From positions 1,679,001-1,743,000 of the forward strand of contig OX419755.1 in NCBI GenBank assembly GCA_948567375.1: 64,000 bases of DNA, in the 5' to 3' direction. Below are positions 11,190-23,511 of the stretch, piece after piece. The number at the start of each line of letters is the position of its first letter. Position 1 is the stretch's first letter. The notes beneath the pieces were generated by a model that worked only from the letters and a program-made list of their open reading frames with translations, was not told the DNA's origin and did no database searches. Origin of the DNA: Lunularia cruciata. Taxonomy: Eukaryota > Streptophyta > Marchantiopsida > Lunulariales > Lunulariaceae. The translations under genes were made by a program, and so were the position numbers.

Positions 11190-14100
11190 AAACTCCTAGA
11201 TTGCCATTTGTACATTCTGGAGATGAGAAAGAGGCTCCCAAGTGGCATCATGAAGCAGAAAGCCCTTCCAAAGAACCTTGTACTTTGTATGTTGTTGGCA
11301 GCCGGGTTGGATGTGGCAACATGCAAGTATACAATCAATTTTGTACTCCTCATGGTCATGGATAGGGATGGGAGGAGGAGAAGGAGGTTGGACACAAGAG
11401 GAAAAAGAAGATGGATTAGGAACAAAGGATTTTAACTTAAAAATATGAAAGATAGGATGGATGTGCATATGACAAGGCAAGGCAAGTCAATAAGCAACAA
11501 GAGAGATGATTTGGGTGACATCAAAGTGTCTTATCTAATTAGGGGCGATTTTACAAACTTGGGTATCAAGTGGGAGGGGTAGGTTACTAAAGGAGAGCAT
11601 GACTTTGTCACCAATTTGAAAGGTGAGATCATGATGATGGTGGTCCGCATATTGTTTTTGATGATTTTGAGCAACAAGGAGATGAGACTTGGCTTGCTAG
11701 AAGGATTGAGATATGGTGGTCAAGAAGGTTGAAGTATGAGTGACATGAGATAGGAGAGGAGTAAGAAGGGAATTTGGAACAAGTGGATCTTGGCAAAAAT
11801 TAAGAAAGAAAGGAGAGAATCTGGTGCTTACCTATTTGGAGTTATTGTAAGCAAACTCTGTAACTGCAAGACAAGTATCCCAATTGGTGTGGTGAATGTT
11901 GAAAAAAGCACAAAGCATATCCTCCAAGTTGCGATTTTCACATTCAATTTATCTATCAATTTGAGGATGATAGGCCATGGACAAAGCAAGCTTGGTGCCA
12001 AGTATCTAAAAGAGTGCTTGCCAAAACTTTCTAGTGAATCAAGGATTACAATTGGAGATGAGTACATGCAGCATCCAATGATGCTTACAGACATTATCAA
12101 AGTAGAGTTGCGCTAATGTTGGAGCATCCAAGATATCAAAGGTTGGTGCCAAGGGGATTTGCTTACTAAGCTTATCCACAAACACCACAATTGATGTGTG
12201 ACCTTGCTTTGTCTTGGGCAAGGATGTGATGAGATCCAAGCTCACATGTTCCCATCAAGCAAATGGAATGGGAAATGGATGAAGGAGTCCACTCAGTTTT
12301 TGGTTGTTGGCCTTGTTGCGTTGGCAGCTCTCACATGATAAGACAAACTCTCGGACATCTCATGTCATGTTAGGCCACCACTGTAACAATATGGAGTTTA
12401 GCGACGAAGTCAGTCAGGCTCACGAAGTAGCACATAAGACAAATTAGCCTAGAATATTCTGGAAGTATCTAGGAAGCTTCTTGGGAAGCTTCCCGGTTAG
12501 CTTAGCTTGCACCTTAAGTAAGTAGCTTCTAGAAGGAAGCTTCTAGAAGCTTCCAACTAGCTTAGCTTGCATGCCAAGTAGGCGGCTTCTAGAAGGAAGC
12601 TTCTTGAGAAGCTTCCTAGTTAACTTGGCTTGCACTCTAAGAAAGCAGCTTGAGGAAGCTTCTTGAGAAGCTTCTCAAGGGCCTTGTATGCTACCTATAA
12701 ATACCAAAGCCAAAGCTCATGCTAGGCATTCGGATTTTCCCCTCATTCAAGTGTCCCAATGGGAGCTTCCATTCTCCTATTTCTCTCCTTGGTTTTGGTC
12801 TTTTACAACCACCATTGGCGTGGAGAGTACCCAAGGTGTTTTCTACATCCTGAAACCAGCAATTGGTAAGTCATGGGCTTCTTGGAGGTGTACAAGTCGG
12901 AGATTACCCTTGGCTGGAACATAGATTCAGTCCTCATGGAATAGAAGGCCTTCCTTGAAGGAGAAGGTGTTGTACTCCTTGTCGCTGGTTGCAAGATGCC
13001 CTTGTACTATCTGAAAGAATGGATCTTATTGTAGAGATGTGTTTTAAAATTGCTCTGGACCTTGGAGTCGATTACACCATCATAATTGCCATCATGATGA
13101 GAGGAAGAGACTTCAAATCAGGTTGCCGTGTTAGTGCATTAGGAATGATATGAAACTGATTGGGTTTGTACTCAAGTTTGATGCCAAACAACTATAGTTG
13201 TTCCTCCCATTGATGATGTCAACTCTTCATGTGTTCCAAATGTAATATCTGTAACAAGAGCTTGTGATCAATTCGCATGACCACTTGTTTTCCCAAGAGA
13301 TAATGCCTCCATACCTTGCCGACATATACCATCACTACTTGTTCTTGATCTCAAGTAGAGTAATTCCTTTTTGCTATATTTAGTATGCAAGACACAAAGG
13401 CAATAGAATGTAATCCATTTGTGAATTTTTGTTGCAACACGACTCCAATTGTAAAGTTAGAAGCATCAAAATCAACCACACATGGTAGTTGAAGATCATA
13501 TGGTTGAAGAATTGGTCTTGAAGACACCATATGTTTCAAATTCTGGAATGCTTCTTTGTGCTTGTTGGCCAATTGAAAGCTCAAGTTCTTCCCCAAGAGA
13601 TCAGTCAATGGTACGGCCACATGAGCATAGTAGTGGATGAACCATCGGTAAAAACTAGCAATCTGTTAAATGCTTGTACTTCAGTAGCATCCTTTGGAGT
13701 AGGCCAATCAATGATAGCCTTGATTTTCTCCTCTTCCATCTTGATCTCCTCCGATGAGATCTTGTGACCCAAGAAGGTAATTTCCTTTTGCTAAAAGGCA
13801 CACTTCAAATTCTTGTAATTAAACTTCCACTATTGTAGTTGTCTTAGGACTTCTTGCACATGATTCAATTGTTCTACCTCTGTCTTGCTATAGATTAAGA
13901 TATCATCCAAGAAAACCACCATGTACTGATCCAACAGACCATCCAACACCTAAATCATTTGATCCATGAAGATTATTGGAGCATTAGTGAGCCCAAAAGG
14001 CAGAACTCTCCACTCAAAATATCTATACCTTGTGCAAAAAGCAATCTTTTTCACATCCTCCTTATCAATGGAGATTTGCCAATAGCCACTGAGAAGATCC

Positions 14101-16240
14101 AACTTGGAAATTATTGTACTCCACTCAATTGATCAAGCAAGTCATCAATTCGAGGCAAAGGGTATGCATTCTTCATTGTTTATTTCTTGAGCCCATGGTA
14201 ATCAATGCAAAAACAAAGTCCTCCATCCTTGTTTTGAACAAATAGTACTGGTGCTCCCCAAGGAGATGTATTATGTCATATGAAATCTTTCTCCAACAAC
14301 TCCGTAAGTGTTGTTCGTAACTCCTCCAACTCCTCTGGTGAGAGTTGATAGATTGGTCTACTCATTAGAGTACTCCCTGGTACTAATTCAATCTTGAAGT
14401 GCATAACACAACCAAAGAGTAATCCTTTCAGTAGATCATCCAAAAACACGTCTACAAACTCTTGAACTATGTGGTCAATCATTACTCAATGAGACTCCTT
14501 ACTCTCCTCAAATTCTCCTTGTGCAATCAGCTTTATCCAAATTGCAAAATAGACTTATCTTCCTCCAAAGCTTGCTCTATAGTTGTTTCATTGATAAACT
14601 TCCCATCTAAGGACTTATCTTCCATCAAGGCTCACTCTATGGCTGCTTTCTTGACAAACTTCCCATCTTGGGACTGACTATCCTTAGGTGGCTTACTCAA
14701 AGATGCCAAACAACCTAATCGGAAATTCTTACCTTAATGTTGTACTTGAATCTGTTGTCGGGTCCAATCAAATTTAACCTTATGGCATTCAAGCCAAGGT
14801 AGTCCTAGAATCATATCATAGTGTAAAGGTACCACTACAAACCTCATACACTCCAAATACTTCTTCCTAATCTTGAAGGTAACAAGATGCAAGGTACAAA
14901 CTGCAGAACCCTTTCTACCATCTGCCATCATCAATCTACTTCCAATTATTGGCTTGATAGGAATACCTAATTCCTTTGCTAATTGCATAGACATGCAAAT
15001 CTTTGAACTTCTAGAATTAACCAAAATCCTACAACCACAATCAAATATCATGCCTTGCAAGTGAAGCAAACTTGCATTGGTCAAGCCTTCAATCCCATTG
15101 GAACTAATCAAGTTCCCAATAGGCGGCTCAAGATCTCCTACTGGGATTCCTTGTTTCCTTGATCATTCTGCTCCACAAATTCCATTTGGGTGACTTGTTG
15201 AGGTCGTTCATTCTTGGGTGGACACTTTGCAATGTGGTGTCTAATTTGGCAACAACAGAAACATCCACCATTTTATCATTATCTTTCACAATCTATTGTG
15301 CCAAGTGATCTTCATTGGATAGCACCAATCTCCATTGGCATTGGCTCTCCCACTTGTGTGTAGTGTGTGTGTGAGTTTGGGGAAGGCCGAGGTCAAGACC
15401 AAATTGTTGCAACCAAGGCATCAAAGTGCTCAGCCAACTGCATGGCTTTCTCCAAGTCTTTGGGCTCACGCATAGTCACTTCTAGTCTGGTCCGGACTTC
15501 AAGACTCTCACAAAGTGATCTAGAGCTTCTCCATCTAGTATATCCAAAATTTGCATAATGGTGTTTTGGAATTGAGTGATATAACTTCTTATCAAGCCAA
15601 TCTACTTCAATTCTACCAACTTATCTTGTGCGGACTCTGTGGCATTTATAGCTTGGAACTGCCCAATTATTGCACACTTGAATTCTTCCTATGTCAAGAT
15701 TGGTGTGAAAAATTGCCGCTCACCTCATTCTACTCTACATTTCCACCATAATTTAGCCACTCCAATTAATTGACTTGAGGCCAATAGAATTTGTCTTCAT
15801 TCATCTTGAAGGTTTGTTGCTTCAAAGTAATGTTCACAATCAAACACAAAATTTTCCACCATCCTTGGAAATTTCTTGCCTTCAAATACCTTAGGCTTAA
15901 GAAATTGGATTCGCTCTTCTTCTTGAACTTGTGCTCTCTACCTGCTCTTGTATATGAGGTCTCATTCACCTAACAATTGAGTAAGGTGCTTGATTTGTTA
16001 TTGCATAGCAAGGATAACTTTGGGTATCATTTTTATGGCTTCTATTCTATCACACTATCCTCAATTTATCTAATTTATCAACACATAGATGCAGCACGTC
16101 CACTTTTCTCCATAAGTTACAACCAAAAGCACCAAGGGTTCCTTAGATAAGGTGATCATATGTAGAAAATCCTATTCAAAGCGTGAGGTAATGAATTGTG
16201 TGAAACAATGCTTGGGTAGTACCTAGACACAAAAATCCCA
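11190..16240 (-). pseudogene. Chromovirus gag-pol remnant
   Basis: Read on the minus strand. Gag remnants lie at ~15770-16000, and a CCHC zinc knuckle (C-x2-C-x4-H-x4-C) at 15222-15263. The aspartic protease is at 14734-15111, but the catalytic DSG is NSR (LVNSRSS). RT covers ~13620-14482 with the FLDD active site intact (13902-13913). RNase H at ~13000-13620 shows VDFDAS. The integrase zinc region is split by the solo LTR at 12377-12812, and part of the integrase core is at 12039-12245 with SNCNP in place of the usual acidic motif. The chromodomain is at 11217-11360 (EEYKIDCILA, YKVLWKGF, ATWEPLSHL). Stops and shifts divide it into many frames, so I call it a pseudogene. Confidence 0.9.
12377..12812 (+). 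mobile_element. Solo LTR of the same family, inverted, with perfect 5-bp TSD
   Basis: A 426-bp LTR (12382-12807) begins TGTAACAATATGG and ends GTCTTTTACA, in the orientation opposite to the host element. It is flanked by ACCAC on both sides (12377-12381 and 12808-12812). It interrupts the integrase zinc-binding region: residues ending PRQWW lie on one side and WWPNMT on the other. A second element of the family most likely inserted here and its LTRs then recombined, leaving the solo LTR. Confidence 0.93.
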
Positions 16241-16290
16241 ATGGTTTGGTGGAAGTGGATTTGGTGGTCCATAAATTCCATCCATCCCAT

Positions 16291-16306
16291 TCTTACTCTG
16301 ATACCA
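16291..16306 (-). other. Primer-binding site (initiator tRNA-Met type)
   Basis: On the minus strand TGGTATCAGAGTAAGA follows the 5' LTR end (GATCTTTTGCA, one spacer base). TGGTATCAGAG complements the 3' end of plant initiator tRNA-Met, the usual primer of plant chromoviruses and many Copia elements. Confidence 0.9.
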
Positions 16307-16307
16307 A

Positions 16308-16735
16308 TGCAAAAGATCAAGACCAAAGGGAGAAATACGAGAATGGAATATCACATTGGCACACTTGAATGTGTGAAACTTCAAATGCCTAGCATGAGCT
16401 TTGGCTCTTGTATTTATAAGGAGCATACAAGGCTCTTGAGAAGCTTCTCAAGAAGTTTCCTTGAGCCATTTTCTTGGAGTGCAATCCAACTTAACTAGGA
16501 AGTTTTCAAGAAGCTTCCTTCTTGAAGCTATCTACTTGGCGTGCAAGCTAAGCTAGTTGGAAGTTTTCTTTCTAAAAGTTTTCTTCTAGAAACTACCTAC
16601 TTGGAGTACAAGCTAAGCTAATGGGAAGCTTCCAAAAAGCTTCCTAAATACTTCTATAATATTCTTTGCTAATTTGACCTATTCACTACTTTGTTAGCTT
16701 TGACTAACGTTGTTGCTAAACTCCATATTGTTTCA
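16308..16735 (-). repeat. 5' LTR of the chromovirus (428 bp)
   Basis: On the minus strand it begins TGAAACAATATGGAG and ends GATCTTTTGCA, with canonical TG and CA ends. It pairs with the 3' LTR at 10718-11141. Many substitutions between the two LTRs show the insertion is not recent. Confidence 0.92.
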
Positions 16736-17541
16736 TAGTGTCCAAGAAGAAGAGTATTAATTGAGAGCGCTTGGGCTACACATTTTTACTCACATGCTTA
16801 ACCTAATATCAAGGAGCAACAAAGGCAATGATGCTCAAGTAGTAGCACGTAGGTCTATGGAGACTCTACAATTCACCAAGCGGTAGCCTTGGCTCTAATG
16901 GTGTACTCTTCTTAGAGGGCTACCCAATCTCCTCTCAGAAACCTATGAATCCTACAAGTAGTCTTACAATGTCTCCAAGCACCTCCATGGGTTGGAAGGA
17001 GTAATGTACATGGTGGAAAAAGGACAAATAAAGTCCTTATGGAGATATCTTTGCCATGAGCATCAAAAAAAGCACAAAATAAAAGAGAGAGAGTGTGTGT
17101 GTGGAGCCAATGAGAGGACAAAATGGCAAGAGGATGCAAGTGTACATCCATGGTCGGGTAGGAATGCCTATAAAGGGTCAATGAGCATAACCAAGAATAC
17201 AAGTCTAGGGGAGTCTAGAGAGCCACTACCAACATACAAATAGGGTCTAAAGGTGTAGGACAAATGGTAGCCTTAGCTTTCATACTCAAGTACAAGATCT
17301 CCCTCTATGTTGGGTGAGCCTAATCCCTACCCATGGACAATCTAGATAGATTGAGTAGGTGCATATATATATGGATGTGATGATGGCTCTGGTGTAGGAG
17401 AATGGTCTTGTGTGAGTGGTGGGAGGAGGGTGTGGAGGGTCCACAAGAGGAAGATCAGGAGTAGAGGAGTGGTGGGGCATCCTCCATAGGGAGTCACTCT
17501 ATCAGGCACATCAATGGTAGAGGAGAAGTATGTGATCTAGG
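16736..17541. other. Unrecognised stretch right of the chromovirus
   Basis: No supported gene. Short frames at 16912-17243 and 17286-17480 overlap on opposite strands and show no domain. Texture and composition resemble 28.6-31.4 kb, but I could not align the two by eye. Confidence 0.45.
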
Positions 17542-17830
17542 GATTGAAGGGACTCCATCTAGATAAACCGTGGCAATTGTGGGTGTATGTTGAAACAGAC
17601 GGGGTCCGGGTCAAGCCCTGGGTCGCATATACGTGGTGTGAGGTACCAGATGAGGAGTGACACTTGAGATAGTTCCTTTATGGCCCTGATTGAAGGGACT
17701 CCATCCAGATAAACCTTGGCAATTGTGGTGTATGTTGAAACAGACGGGGTACGGGTCAAGCCCTAGGTTGCATATACGTGGTGTGAGGTACCAGATGAGG
17801 AGTGACACTTGAGATAGTTCCTTTATGGCC
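17542..17830. repeat. Tandem duplication, 2 x ~144 bp
   Basis: Units at 17542-17685 and 17688-17830 both start GATTGAAGGGACTCCAT and end GTTCCTTTATGGCC, with a few substitutions. The repeat is what creates the similar minus-strand open frames here. Confidence 0.92.
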
Positions 17831-19224
17831 TTGTGCCAAGGAGCATAAGGGAGGCATGAGGAGAGATGCTACAAAAAGTCTGTAGACCCTAAAGATGCCA
17901 TCCCAAAAGAGCCAGACATAGAAAACAGAAGAGTCAATGTCAAAACACAAAAGAGATAAACAAAAAGTGCAAAAGGAAAGAGAGAAGAGAGAGCATGCAA
18001 GGGAGGTGAGAGGACCTAGATGTGATCTATAAAGATCTCCTTCTTCCTCCAATGCCCAATCCCCTGGTGTGTGCAATTGCCCAACCATGCCAAAAGTGCA
18101 ATGCCCTCTAGTACAAAAATGTCCAATAGAAGAACCATTCAATTGCCCACACATGCCAAAAGTGCAGTGCCCTCTAGTACAAGAATGTCCAAAAGAAGAA
18201 CCATTCAATACAAAAATTCCTAATGCGGCATAATCCCTATTTCTCAAATGCACCGACACCTCCTATGTACTAAACCAAGAGGGTTTTCTCTACTATGCTG
18301 TGCTGGTTCCCAAATTTCCTAGGCCCATGACACCCATGTAGGCAATAGGCACACCGTCCTTGTTCTGTTTGATCACTTTGTCCTTGCTCACATTGTACAT
18401 GAACCAACTCGATCAAAAGGCAGACCTTTTATTGCGCTCCCGTGATATGATTTCTCACTCACCTAATTCTACCACAGATAATTCTGATGCCCCACGCTGC
18501 CACCTTCGTTTTGAAGTTGTCTCCCAAGTAGAAGTTATGTGGGTGCAGATTCGGGGTCCGAAGAACAAGTCTTGCATATATGTGAGGGTCTGACCTCTAA
18601 ATTTAATCCTCCACTCCAAAGTTCTCTCGATCTTGACCCACAAACAGCCGTCTCTTTGAGCCTAACTATATGAAGAAAATGGTCTTCTATTCTAGTAATC
18701 TACTTCCACTAGAAGACCATCTAGTGCACAAAGTCTGCTCCAAGTCACCACACTATTTGCATGAAGGTCTTCTCTAAGGTTTGAACCACACTGCATCATC
18801 CCCACTTCTAGTGTACTTCCATTCTACAGGAAATCAACCTGGATCCTCCATACACACCGCCATCCGCAAGTTTGTCAGTAGCTCAAAATTGATCCTGAGC
18901 TGCAATAATTTCCATATCCATATTGATAGAGGATGAATCCAGCAGCATCACTCACAAAAGGCTTCGGACCTCAGACTCATCGCTTGTAGTAGAATTTTGG
19001 AGTTTTCTTTCTGAATCACTCAAAGCCTGCTCTAAATGATCTCTACCTTCTTCTCAAGTAAATCCACCCGCAATTCACTTCTCCATTATGTGTCCTCCAT
19101 CATGTGACTACTGCTTCTTCTCGCGTCCCCTCGCCTCAACTAATCAATCTCATATTTCAGCAACTACAATCTCTAATTTACACAACTACTCTACTTCTTT
19201 CAAATTAGAGTCATCGATCCCATG
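17831..19224. other. Unrecognised stretch with a 66-bp repeat
   Basis: The longest frame, minus 17756-18259 (167 codons), consists mostly of repeat-derived residues (listed below) and has no recognised domain, so I do not call a gene. Minus-strand reading at ~18850-19100 gives a short charged, coiled-coil-like stretch broken by stops, possibly debris of an older coding region. Confidence 0.45.
18074..18205. repeat. Tandem duplication, 2 x 66 bp
   Basis: Units at 18074-18139 and 18140-18205 start CAATTGCCCA and contain GCCAAAAGTGCA. Because 66 is divisible by three, the minus-strand frame stays open through both and encodes a duplicated 22-residue block. An open frame kept by repeat length is weak evidence for a gene. 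Confidence 0.9.
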
Positions 19225-19348
19225 GATAAACGTTGATTGGTATTTGATTCAGAATTCCACTGCATGCTAGCTACTTCGTGCACGATGATAAACGTTGATT
19301 GGTATTTGATTCAGATTTCCACTGCATGCTAGCTACTTCGTGCACGAT
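19225..19348. repeat. Tandem duplication, 2 x 62 bp
   Basis: Units at 19225-19286 and 19287-19348 both read GATAAACGTTGATTGGTATT and end TTCGTGCACGAT. Only one or two bases differ, so the duplication looks young. Confidence 0.92.
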
Positions 19349-20180
19349 GTCCACTTCTTACAAGGATAACTGTATGTTTTGTTGCATGCAACCCTGTCTA
19401 CCGTATATCTATCTTGTGACTGCACAAATTCAATCCTCTCTTGAATAGTGAGATCTCATCAGTAATAGTCTAACGGAGGGTCTTGCAATTTGAGTTTGTC
19501 TCCAATTGCACTCGGTGCAATTGTCTATCATTTCATTATTGTTTGGACGAGTCATGAAGATCCAAAAACTACCTCTTCCAATGGTGGTGCATTAGGTGTA
19601 GGCTACGGACAGAAATCGAGGTATACATCTCTTGGCAATAACACAATCTTTATCCAGTTATGTTTCACCTTCTATGAGTGATAATCAGGACGCGCTCTCG
19701 TGGTAGTCTCCTGCTAAATAAAGTACTGTGGTCAACCGTGAATGTGTGTTTGACCACGTTGTGCTCGCAAAATACAACGCACCGAGTAGTCCAAAAACCT
19801 AAAGCAACTGCTTTCCTTTAGCTTTTCGTTGTTTTCTCTGTTCTATATGTCCTTGCACCCTTACAAATATGTGGGTATCTCAATGAAACCAAATATTGGA
19901 AAGATTTTGTCTAAAAGACAACTGATTTAGATGCCCCTTTGCTGTCATTCGGGTTGCGATATTTAGTGTGCGTAAGCTCTAACTCTAAACAAACTTCAAA
20001 TAATTAAGACCGCGAGGTCACATATAATAATATGTAAATGAATGCTGCATATATAGGTCCAACTGCTTATAGTCGTGCTTATCCCTTATTTTCTGCTTCA
20101 TCCATCAAGGGTTCGCGGCGAACTTAACATCGCCCCTTGTAACATCCAATAGGGGTTTCAATTATAGTTTTACATGTACC
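19349..20180. other. Unrecognised unique-looking stretch
   Basis: I see no gene, repeat or motif that I can support. Base composition is more even than in the AT-rich blocks. Confidence 0.45.
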
Positions 20181-20249
20181 CATAGAAATGTAAATGAAGA
20201 AGGCGACCGCGTAGAAAAAACGAAGGATGGGAAGACTCATAAAAATGTA
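20181..20249 (-). mobile_element. 45-bp LINE-tail insertion with 12-bp target duplication
   Basis: CATAGAAATGTA (20181-20192) and CATAAAAATGTA (20238-20249) flank only 45 bases. These hold GGCGACCGCGTAG and AAGGATGGGAAGACT, the very 3' end of the LINE in minus orientation. With an 11-of-12 duplication, this is the shortest copy of the family in the window. Confidence 0.82.
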
Positions 20250-23200
20250 GGGTTTAGGTTTACAGGTAGACTGCAGACATTTCATGAGTGGAGACTTCAT
20301 AGCTGTAGAAGTTATCGGTCACTTTCGGGAATGAAGATCTCGTAGATATAAATATTGTAAAAGGCTATGGATCACATTCATTAGTGAAGATCTCATACCC
20401 ATAAAAGATTATAGGTCATTTTAACTTCATGGGTGAGGACGTCTTAGCCACGAAAAGTTATACATCACCATTATGAAGATCTCGTAGCCGTTAAAGGTGA
20501 ATCATCATTTTTTTTCTGTTATGAAATTTTCGTCTATAGATAAAAGCTGTTTCTAGGGGCTTGGTCACTACCCTTAAAACTATAATTAAAACCGGCTAAT
20601 GAAGATTTGTAGGTACCTTGTTATGTCCACATACCGGATTTAAATAAAGCTTTCCTGAATACAGGGTAAGGACAGATTCCAGCCTTGTCCATCGATTTCT
20701 GCACGAAACGCACTCCAGAGCTCTGAGTCCAGTCAACACCGCTTGAGGATATCCGGTGTATATGCTAAACATAAAAGTGTAGATTTGGAACAAATAAAAT
20801 CGCTGCCAGATGTTTGAAGTTATATATATTATATGGGTGAGATGTAGTTCAGTAGAAAGGTCAACTGAATGGAGATGTAATCTAAGATAGCAGAATTTGC
20901 TACATATTCTGTTGAGCTTTGTGTTTTTGGTAGGAAATGTTCTTTCTTATTAATATTCACAAGTAGACAAGAATCATGGACTTTTTGAAAAGACTGGTAC
21001 CCTCTTAAAGTACATACAAGTTCCACTAAAGTTCCACTATGTTTTGTGTTAAAAAGAGGTGAAAAGTAATAATACAGATTGTCTTTTGGATGTATCTAAA
21101 GGTAAGAAATATGGGTATCAGTTTACTCTAGATTGGTGAAAAGTAGTGGACAAGTTCTCCTCTTCCATTCTCATTTAATTTGAACTTAAGTAAAAATAAG
21201 TAAAAATTTATTATGTACTGCCATAGAAGAGTCCATACAGGTAATGAACGCAAGCTTTCAGAACAAAAGAGTTATATACCTTTTCGAATATTATCTAGTA
21301 AAGGATAACTTCGGAATCCATTTATTTTGTATATTTCAATATGAGTATTCCTTGGTAAATTTCATTTTTTTAATTAAATGTCTTGAATGTAAAATGTATA
21401 GAATTGGTTACTTCCGGGGCATTCATTTAATCAGGGCAGACCGTAAGCAGGTATTTGAAGATGAGAACAAGGGCAAATTTACGTATCGGCGCATCTGCCA
21501 ATGTTTTCGTGTGTTGGAGCATGACACAAGATACACCTCGATTGGTTGGGAGTTTTCTAAGATTAGTTATGGATATATGACTTATTTATGATCATAAAGC
21601 ATTGACGTTTTGCTCGCAGAGATTGGTGCCGTAATTCGCCATTCAAAATGCAAGTAGATCGTGCCTACATTGAGAGGGACATAACATCCCAAAATTTCAC
21701 TCTCACTTATCATCTTATCTCACTTATCATTTATCAAATAGAGAGTCTCCGTCACATTACATCAACCACTCTAGATCTTTCAGAGTACAGAATCAGCGTG
21801 ATAGACTCTAGATTAGATGCTGTATTGAGCTTTGACAGGCATACAACCTAGACAGCAAGATAGACTCTAGATTAGTCGTTGTGTTGCGCCATGACAGTTA
21901 ATACAACCTAGAACACGAGGGAAATTTTGGATGCATGAATGATCTCCTGAATTCAATCTACAGATATCATACAGTGCGGCAGGAAATCTTATTGTGCCAG
22001 TATGAACCTACGAACCTAAGTAATCCCTTGCGACGACAAATTATAACACCGAATCCTTGTAAAACCACGCCGATCTACCGGGATTGCATGCAGCAGTGGC
22101 GTTCTTATGCTCCAGACAAGAACTCGATTAGCTGATTTCCTAACCATAGAGAGAATGGGGGCCAAGGCTTTTATTCAAACTCCCGTAGACTTGGAGTGAT
22201 TATCCACCATGGAAGAGGTATGGCATAGTTTGAAGCTTACAGCGGTACATTATTAGTCGTGAGAGTACTTACTAGTGGACTAAGGAAGTCACGACTATCT
22301 CCAATCAAAGGTGTTTGTGAGGTCCACTACACCCACACTTTCCGTAGTCCTAGGTTCTCTACTGTATGAACCCTTCTCCGGAACAACGACGAACTGAATG
22401 TTGCAGCGTTCCTCAAGAGTTTCCACGTTTTCAAGAATTTAGAAAGATTCTCATTAAGAACGCGATTACGAAGTTCATACGTCAACTTTTCGACCTTTTT
22501 ACTGATTGGAAAGTTAGACAGGTTGATTCGACCACATCAAACTTCAGCAAAATTAAATTATAATTCAATCTATAAGCAAATCATAGTATGGAACCTCTCT
22601 TCCTCGTTACAGACTAGAGGAAGCAACTTCGACTTCCCAGTTTCCATAACCGTCGTACTTTAGCATGAATCCGCAAGTTTTAGTACATGTCCTATAGACG
22701 ACCTCTATCGCTTAAATCATCATCATTATTTCTATTTTGATGGATTAATTTTGGGAGCTGCGTTTCTTTTTCAATAGTCTTTCTTCAAAACACGTTTAGC
22801 TTATCTAAAGTTCCACAAACAGACGTTTCGGCACAGAATCAAGTGAGGAAGTCACCGGAAGCCAAATAAATACAAATAAGGTAAAAAGAAAGTATAGAAG
22901 ACTCCATACAAAGATGAACGATAAGATGAAGTTCTCGAGATAAACCCCAAAATTAAACATTGTAATAGAAGAGTAATTGAATATCGTATGAGCTTATTAA
23001 GCAGACAAATATTTAATCATGCGATACTAATCAAAGTGATAGAAGGTTTTTTAAGTGACTTTTCATCGTTACTGTATGTAGATATAAACCTAGAGCTTAT
23101 GATTGCTCTAGAGTGATTGAGATTCTCATAGTACCTCACCTTTGTATTAGATTCCAAGCCATTTCTAAAAAAGACAGTCAAAAGATACCAGAATATCTCA

Positions 23201-23356
23201 AATGCCAAGGTATTAAAGCAACCACATGTACATGGTGCCAAATGGCCCTCCTTGTCCTTGTTCGTAAAGGTGGCTCTATGCTTGTAATGTTATTTGTGCA
23301 GAAAAACTCCACCCACAAAAGTCTATCCACCACCATATCACATAAGGCGCACTTTA
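20250..23356. other. Unrecognised stretch
   Basis: About 3.1 kb with no supported gene. It includes a 59-bp tandem duplication near 21800. Open frames are short and match nothing I know; the longest, plus 21244-21591 (115 codons), has no recognisable motif. Confidence 0.45.
21800..21913. repeat. Diverged tandem duplication, 2 x ~59 bp
   Basis: Units starting at 21800 and 21859 share GATAGACTCTAGATTAG and end ATACAACCTAGA, with moderate divergence between them. Confidence 0.8.
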
Positions 23357-23511
23357 CATCAAGAGAGGTATGGCGACCGCGTAGGATATCAAGAAGGATG
23401 GGAAGACCCATCAACCTGTGTAAGGGTAATATAGAAGAGGTAAAATGGAGCCTAAATAGGGTAAGATGGACTAAAAGGGCTAAAATGAAGCACCTTGCAT
23501 CAATAGAGGTA
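23357..23511 (-). mobile_element. 127-bp LINE-tail insertion with 14-bp target duplication
   Basis: CATCAAGAGAGGTA (23357-23370) and CATCAATAGAGGTA (23498-23511) match at 13 of 14 bases. They flank a minus-strand LINE tail starting TGGCGACCGCGTAGGATATC. The tail is of the second subtype (TTGATATC or TTGTTATC after CATCCTTC, in tail orientation). Its inner end has two extra degenerate GGGCTAAAAT-like units. The long plus-strand frame at 23113-23694 runs straight through this insert and is not credible as a gene. Confidence 0.88.

Larger units (their letters stand above)
10718..16735 (-). mobile_element. Chromovirus-type Ty3/Gypsy LTR retrotransposon, decayed
   Basis: Two LTRs in the same orientation (10718-11141 and 16308-16735) bracket a minus-strand gag-pol with the order zinc knuckle, protease, RT, RNase H, integrase, chromodomain. 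That order and the terminal chromodomain define chromoviruses. The primer-binding site (16291-16306) matches the 3' end of plant initiator tRNA-Met. The flanks read GAGTG (10713-10717) and TAGTG (16736-16740), a 4-of-5 match consistent with an aged 5-bp target duplication. The span of 6018 bp includes a nested solo LTR (12377-12812). Many stops and several altered catalytic residues show it cannot move by itself. Confidence 0.93.

Noticed and set aside
17756-18259. 167-codon minus-strand open frame
   Set aside because: Largely made of a duplicated 22-residue block from a 66-bp repeat and part of another duplication; no known motif.
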